Notes under the pieces: model-generated
Seen by the model: the letters and a program-made list of their open reading frames with translations, nothing else
Database searches by the model: none
Told to the model about the DNA's origin: nothing
NCBI GenBank assembly: GCA_028701815.1
Contig: JAQVPY010000073.1
Location: 1-9,910, forward strand
Reading direction: 5' to 3'
Length of the DNA stretch: 9,910 nt
Source of the DNA: Bacteroidales bacterium
GTDB taxonomy: Bacteria > Bacteroidota > Bacteroidia > Bacteroidales > BM520
Made by a program: the position numbers and the translations under genes
Shown: positions 6,063 through 9,910 of the stretch, piece by piece
Position numbering within the stretch: the first letter of the stretch is position 1
How the letters are laid out: every line of letters begins with the position of its first letter

Positions 6063-6935
6063 ATGAAAAGAAGAGCATTAACATTATTTTCCGCGTTACT
6101 ATGCATACTTTTAGTAACCTCATGTGGAAAGTATAAAAAAGAAATTGAATCCTTACAGCAAAAGAGCGACAGTCTTCAAACCATTGTAAATGGTCAGGAC
6201 ACTGTGATTGCAATGCAAACTACCGACATTGACGAATTCATAGGTATGATTTTGGAAATTCAAGAGACTTTAAACCAGATCAACAACAAGAGTGGAGAAG
6301 TCACCGCGATTACTACAGAAGGCACCAAGATTAATTCCGAGGCAACGAAGAAGCAGATTTTGGGCGACATCAATGATCTTTACTCTCTGTTAAATGACGG
6401 GAAAGCCAAGATCTCATCATTACGTCAACAGTTAAAGAATTCCAAGGGAGAAGTTGCCAACCTCAACGAGCTTGTCAGCAACCTTGAGCAGCAGATGACA
6501 GAGCAGACCACTACCATCAACGAATTACGTTCCACGGTAGAAAAGCAGACGGGTCAGATTATTGTTCTTGAAGAAACAGTAGCAGAAAAAGCCGCTCAGA
6601 TTGAGGATCTTGAATCGACAGTTCTAAATCAGACCAATACTATCAACACCGCATGGTATGTTATTGCAGAGAAGAAAGCATTAATGGAAAGTGGAATAAT
6701 AGATCGCAAGGGCAGAGTGATAGATGCTGAAGGAACGGCTTTCAACAAAATTGACATCACGCAAGTGACCGAATTTCCTATCAATGCGAAGAAATTCACA
6801 GTACTCAGTGTACATCCGACTTCTTCGTATCAATTAGTCAAAAACGAAGAGACTGGAATTACCGAGAAGTTAGTTGTCACCGACACCGACAATTTCTGGA
6901 AAGCAGAGAGACGTCTTATTATTTTAATAAAATAA
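6063..6935 (+). CDS. coiled-coil lipoprotein (possibly Cbp1-like adhesin family)
   Basis: A 290-residue exported lipoprotein. Residues 1-20 are a lipoprotein signal with positive start MKRR and lipobox LVTS|C, so C21 is the lipidated residue. From ~24 to ~190 the sequence is rich in E, Q, K, L, I and T with heptad-like spacing (IESLQQKSDSLQ, LNELVSNLEQQM, LEETVAEKAAQIEDLES), which predicts a long coiled coil. A globular end follows: NTAWYVIAEKKALMESGII (194-212), HPTSSYQL (251-258) and NFWKAERRLIILIK (277-290). This layout recurs in Bacteroidetes lipoproteins, some named Cbp1-type collagen-binding adhesins; that link is from memory and only tentative. DSL (36-38) and DTV (46-48) fit the Bacteroidetes O-glycosylation motif D(S/T)(A/I/L/V/M/T). 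It is probably anchored in the outer membrane. It has its own promoter and converges on the beta-galactosidase gene. Confidence 0.8.
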   Translation: MKRRALTLFSALLCILLVTSCGKYKKEIESLQQKSDSLQTIVNGQDTVIAMQTTDIDEFIGMILEIQETLNQINNKSGEVTAITTEGTKINSEATKKQILGDINDLYSLLNDGKAKISSLRQQLKNSKGEVANLNELVSNLEQQMTEQTTTINELRSTVEKQTGQIIVLEETVAEKAAQIEDLESTVLNQTNTINTAWYVIAEKKALMESGIIDRKGRVIDAEGTAFNKIDITQVTEFPINAKKFTVLSVHPTSSYQLVKNEETGITEKLVVTDTDNFWKAERRLIILIK

Positions 6936-6936
6936 T

Positions 6937-6993
6937 TTAGAGAATTTTAATTTCATCTATCATTATCCACGCTTTTTCGCCCTGGTAGTCATG
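6937..6993 (-). pseudogene. in-frame 3' remnant of the beta-galactosidase past the TAG
   Basis: Continuing in the same frame after TAG 6996-6994, the DNA encodes HDYQGEKAWIMIDEIKIL and then TAA (6939-6937). Joined to the preceding NVGSLPE with tryptophan at the TAG, this gives the usual last strand of this family's discoidin-like domain (a P.W.......KAW...DEI pattern). The restored stop would lie one base from the lipoprotein stop at 6935. One G-to-A change (TGG to TAG) accounts for it. Confidence 0.75.
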
Positions 6994-9910
6994 CTATTCA
7001 GGCAATGACCCGACATTTTCAGCGATAAGACGGATAAATCTAACCTGTTTCGCATCTATTTCCGCACTAACAGAGAGACGTTTACAATCATTTTGGACGT
7101 CATACAAAGGCATCTCGATCCTTAAAGATTCGACAAAAGAGATGCCGTCAGCAGAAGTAAAAACGCGAACGGAATTCGGCATCATAACCCAATCGTTAGG
7201 TGCATGTGCAAAAGAAATATTTAAACTTTTAATATCTTCAGGAGCAGAGAGCTCTATTACAGCGTCGAGGTCGTCTTTTTGAAAACCGAGCCATCCGTTA
7301 TAATAGTCGCTCACTGCTCCTGTTTTTCCATCCATCAATGCCGTTTCCTTATCCTTGGAATAGCGTTTTATCGGTTGAGTCTGGTAGGTAGTTGTTTTTA
7401 CGTTTACATAATAGAACTCTTTATAGGCAGTAAACGACTGTATTGAGCCATTTTTAAAGCCAGCGGCCGATATGCAACAAGTTTTATTAATCACAAAAGG
7501 AGCAGTATAAAGTTGAGATTTTTCAGTAGGAATTGAGCCGTCAAGAGTATATCTAACCTTAGCATCTTTATCGCTGCAGGTGATTGTCACCGTCATAGGA
7601 GCATTAAATGTATCGAGGCTGCTTTGTATAGTCGGTGTAGGCACAATCACATCGTTAACCTGTGTGAACACATCCTGTTTATATAAAGATGCCGGCGACT
7701 CAGTTTCAATCTGATAAGGACGGATACGAATCATATATTCATACACCTCGTTATTTATCAAATACTTGTCGAGGACGCTTGGACCGCACGTTGCAGTCCC
7801 TAAAGCAGCCTGTTTATAATCTATATTTAGGGTAAGATAGTCTGCTTCCTCAAGTTGATTAATACGTTCCGCTTCGGTAAGATTTTTATCATCATACTGA
7901 TAAATGCTGAAATTTAATGGTTCCGCACCTGAGACAAAGATTCCGACATTTCCGTCATTAGGGGTAAACGAGGCCCATCTTACGTCGGAGCGGTTTCCAT
8001 TATCCTGAGGCACCACGTGCTGTTCAAACATATCCTGAGCTTTAATTTCGTGGACGCCAAATTTACCTGCAGCATTTCTGTCGGGGTATGTCTCGGCATC
8101 TTTACCGAACCATTTCACATTACGATATTTCAGGCGGATCTTCATCTGGGTCCCAATTTTAGGGAATGAAGTCACCATGCCTCCCGGTTCAATTCTGTTA
8201 GAGACTACTACATTGGCCTCTCCATCGACAACATACATTTGATTTACGGTAAGTTCCTTTTCGCCGTCTACACCGATAAAATCGAGGATAGCATTAATAG
8301 CGACCTTATTTTTACCGATTTTTTTGCAAGAAACTTTTATTGGTTTTATCGTCAGATTATCTAACGAGGCCTTTCTCCACAATTTTGCGCCGTGGGCATC
8401 AACTTCGTCGTTTAAAGTCGGTGCGCGCCAGAAGTTAGGCATAATATTTCCCTCAAGCATCTCTTCATCAAGATAGATAAAAGAAGAAGGGAGTCCTCTA
8501 ATTTTGTCGAAGGCAAAAGAAAAAGATTCGTTTGATACCACGATAGTATTATTTGTCTCTTTAAGGTTAACATTCGGAACTGTTGTAGCAATTTGTTTTT
8601 GTGGTTGTTCAACATTTAGTTTGAACTGTTTCCATGCTTTCTCATCGTTGTCTTTTGACATTGAGAAAAGGATAAAGAATTCCTCACCTGCTTCTGCGGT
8701 AAGTGTCGGTATGTCGACAGTAAAGTCGATAGATTTAAGAGGTTCGACATCAAGCAGGAGCGGAGCTGACAAGATCTGTCTCTCATTAGAGAATATAGAA
8801 TAAGAGAATTCAAAATCTTTCAGGTTCCGGAAGCAGAACTCATTATGAATTCTGAACTTACCGCTATCAATATCGACGGGTTCAATAACGATATTTTGAT
8901 AGACTTTCTTCACCTCAGCGATATGATGATGAGGGGTTCTATTAGATCCCACGAGGCCATTAGCGCAGAAAGCGTCATCATCTACGATACCTTCTTTTTC
9001 ACCGAGGTCGCCTCCTACGGCGAGCCAGCGCACGTTTTTTTCTTTATCAAACACTTCAAAGCTCTGGTCTACCCAATCCCAAATACAGCCACCTTGAAGC
9101 AGAGGATAGCGGCGTATTACATTCCAATAATCCTCAAGGCTGCCCACGCTATTACCCATAGCATGTGCATATTCCACCATAATAAATGGTCTGTTTTGAG
9201 GTTTAGAAGCATAGTCTTCGAGGTAGCTGATGCTGCTATACATCAATCCCACCACATCGGTATCCCAGTCGAGTTCAGCGCGTTCATAAATCACCGGACG
9301 CGAGTCATCCTGTGCTTTCATCCATTTATATGTCTCATAAAAGCACACGCCGTTACCGGCCTCATTCCCCATAGACCATACGATGATTGAAGGGTGGTTT
9401 TTATCTCTTTCGAACATATTTCTGTTTCTCGCGAGGGTAGCCGGAAGCCATTCTTCTTTTTTGGCGAGGCTACTTTCGCCATAGCCTTGAGCATGTGACT
9501 CTACATTAGCCTCATCAATAACATACAATCCATACTTATCGCACAATTCATACCAATAGATATCATCGGGATAATGGCAGGTTCTCACGGTGTTAATATT
9601 ATTCTCGAGCATAAGTTCGATATCTTCTTCCATAAGTGAACGAGACACACAATGTCCTGTCAGCGGGTCATGTTCATGACGGTTGACTCCTTTTACGCTT
9701 ATCGGCATACCGTTGACACATAAAAGATTGTCAACAAATTCGATTCTTCTAAAACCGATTTTTCCGCCCACGGTTTCTATCACAGCCCCATTATAGTCTA
9801 CGATACGAATGACGAGTGTATATAAATAAGGTGTCTCTGCAGACCACTTTTGAACATTTTCGACAGAGAGGTCTTTTATCGGGAAGGAAATATTTTTAAC
9901 GAGAGCATTC
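6994..9910 (-). CDS. GH2 beta-galactosidase (LacZ type), N-terminus beyond window, C-terminus cut by TAG
   Basis: The frame is open from the right edge (first full codon 9909-9907) to TAG 6996-6994, giving 971 visible residues. Before the GTG at 9783 it reads KWSAETPYLYTL, the end of the GH2 N-terminal beta domains, so that GTG is internal, not a start. The TIM barrel shows VNRHEHDP, NNINTVRTCHYP and DEANVESHA. WSMGNEAGNG carries the acid/base glutamate (codon 9363-9361) and MVEYAHAMGNS the nucleophile (9174-9172). GGCIWDWVDQ and PNFWRAPTLND are further LacZ signatures, followed by the large beta-sandwich. After that come a chitobiase C-terminal-like domain (about 7410-7630: ITCSDKDAKVRYTLDGSIPT) and an F5/8 type C (discoidin-like) domain (about 6997-7385: LMDGK, SVRVFTSADG, RFIRLIAEN). 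It hydrolyses terminal beta-galactosides, probably in the periplasm as part of glycan use, though its signal region is not visible. The TAG appears to replace a Trp codon; see the remnant at 6937-6993. Confidence 0.93.
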   Translation of the reverse strand, partial: NALVKNISFPIKDLSVENVQKWSAETPYLYTLVIRIVDYNGAVIETVGGKIGFRRIEFVDNLLCVNGMPISVKGVNRHEHDPLTGHCVSRSLMEEDIELMLENNINTVRTCHYPDDIYWYELCDKYGLYVIDEANVESHAQGYGESSLAKKEEWLPATLARNRNMFERDKNHPSIIVWSMGNEAGNGVCFYETYKWMKAQDDSRPVIYERAELDWDTDVVGLMYSSISYLEDYASKPQNRPFIMVEYAHAMGNSVGSLEDYWNVIRRYPLLQGGCIWDWVDQSFEVFDKEKNVRWLAVGGDLGEKEGIVDDDAFCANGLVGSNRTPHHHIAEVKKVYQNIVIEPVDIDSGKFRIHNEFCFRNLKDFEFSYSIFSNERQILSAPLLLDVEPLKSIDFTVDIPTLTAEAGEEFFILFSMSKDNDEKAWKQFKLNVEQPQKQIATTVPNVNLKETNNTIVVSNESFSFAFDKIRGLPSSFIYLDEEMLEGNIMPNFWRAPTLNDEVDAHGAKLWRKASLDNLTIKPIKVSCKKIGKNKVAINAILDFIGVDGEKELTVNQMYVVDGEANVVVSNRIEPGGMVTSFPKIGTQMKIRLKYRNVKWFGKDAETYPDRNAAGKFGVHEIKAQDMFEQHVVPQDNGNRSDVRWASFTPNDGNVGIFVSGAEPLNFSIYQYDDKNLTEAERINQLEEADYLTLNIDYKQAALGTATCGPSVLDKYLINNEVYEYMIRIRPYQIETESPASLYKQDVFTQVNDVIVPTPTIQSSLDTFNAPMTVTITCSDKDAKVRYTLDGSIPTEKSQLYTAPFVINKTCCISAAGFKNGSIQSFTAYKEFYYVNVKTTTYQTQPIKRYSKDKETALMDGKTGAVSDYYNGWLGFQKDDLDAVIELSAPEDIKSLNISFAHAPNDWVMMPNSVRVFTSADGISFVESLRIEMPLYDVQNDCKRLSVSAEIDAKQVRFIRLIAENVGSLPE

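Noticed and set aside
6994..6996. Reassigned TAG codon (genetic code change or special amino acid) as the reason for the in-frame extension
   Set aside because: The arginine decarboxylase (TAG 1651-1653) and the amidase (TAG 2288-2290) both end at TAG exactly where their families should end, so TAG is an ordinary stop here.
8845..9390. Long plus-strand open frame (181 codons) antisense to the beta-galactosidase
   Set aside because: It lies over the strongly conserved GH2 catalytic region on the other strand, and its translation resembles no protein I know. It is a shadow frame.
9781..9783. GTG at 9783 as the start of the beta-galactosidase
   Set aside because: The frame remains open to the window edge and encodes conserved GH2 sequence (SAETPYLYTL) upstream, so the gene begins outside the window.

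Overview
The window looks like chromosomal DNA from a low-GC member of the Bacteroidetes, most likely order Bacteroidales. Three things point there: promoters of the Bacteroidetes type (TAnnTTTG at -7, sometimes with TTTG 19-21 bases upstream); a secreted enzyme that ends in a type IX secretion (T9SS) sorting domain; and family variants typical of the phylum (a ~470-residue arginine decarboxylase-like protein, a Bacteroidetes PnuC, a coiled-coil lipoprotein, a multidomain GH2 beta-galactosidase). I cannot name a genus. I see no phage, transposon, CRISPR array, tRNA or rRNA, and the gene content is mostly housekeeping.

Layout. Positions 2-142 hold the last 46 codons of a D-2-hydroxyacid dehydrogenase. 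A good promoter (139-170) then drives a probable two-gene operon on the + strand: an arginine decarboxylase-like PLP enzyme (241-1653) and ribulose-phosphate 3-epimerase rpe (1663-2310). A two-gene unit on the - strand converges on it: pnuC (4755-4045) and a secreted amidase (4048-2288), coupled by a 4-base ATGA overlap. The amidase tail overlaps the end of rpe by 23 bases. From the compact region 4756-4812, divergent promoters serve pnuC (-) and a GNAT acetyltransferase (+, 4813-5232). Next on the + strand come an unrecognised small protein with a C-terminal cysteine cluster (5412-5888) and a coiled-coil lipoprotein (6063-6935). The rest, to the right edge, is a - strand GH2 beta-galactosidase whose N-terminus lies outside the window.

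The most notable observation concerns the beta-galactosidase. Its reading frame stops at a TAG (6994-6996), but the same frame continues for 18 plausible residues to a TAA at 6937-6939, one base from the end of the convergent lipoprotein gene. The TAG sits where this type of C-terminal domain normally has tryptophan (TGG). It is therefore best read as a recent nonsense mutation or a sequence error that clips the last strand of the carbohydrate-binding-like domain. Other points are the amidase's N-terminal lysozyme-like domain, which seems to lack the catalytic glutamate, the pnuC-amidase coupling, and the cysteine-cluster orphan. I found no convincing new multi-gene system.
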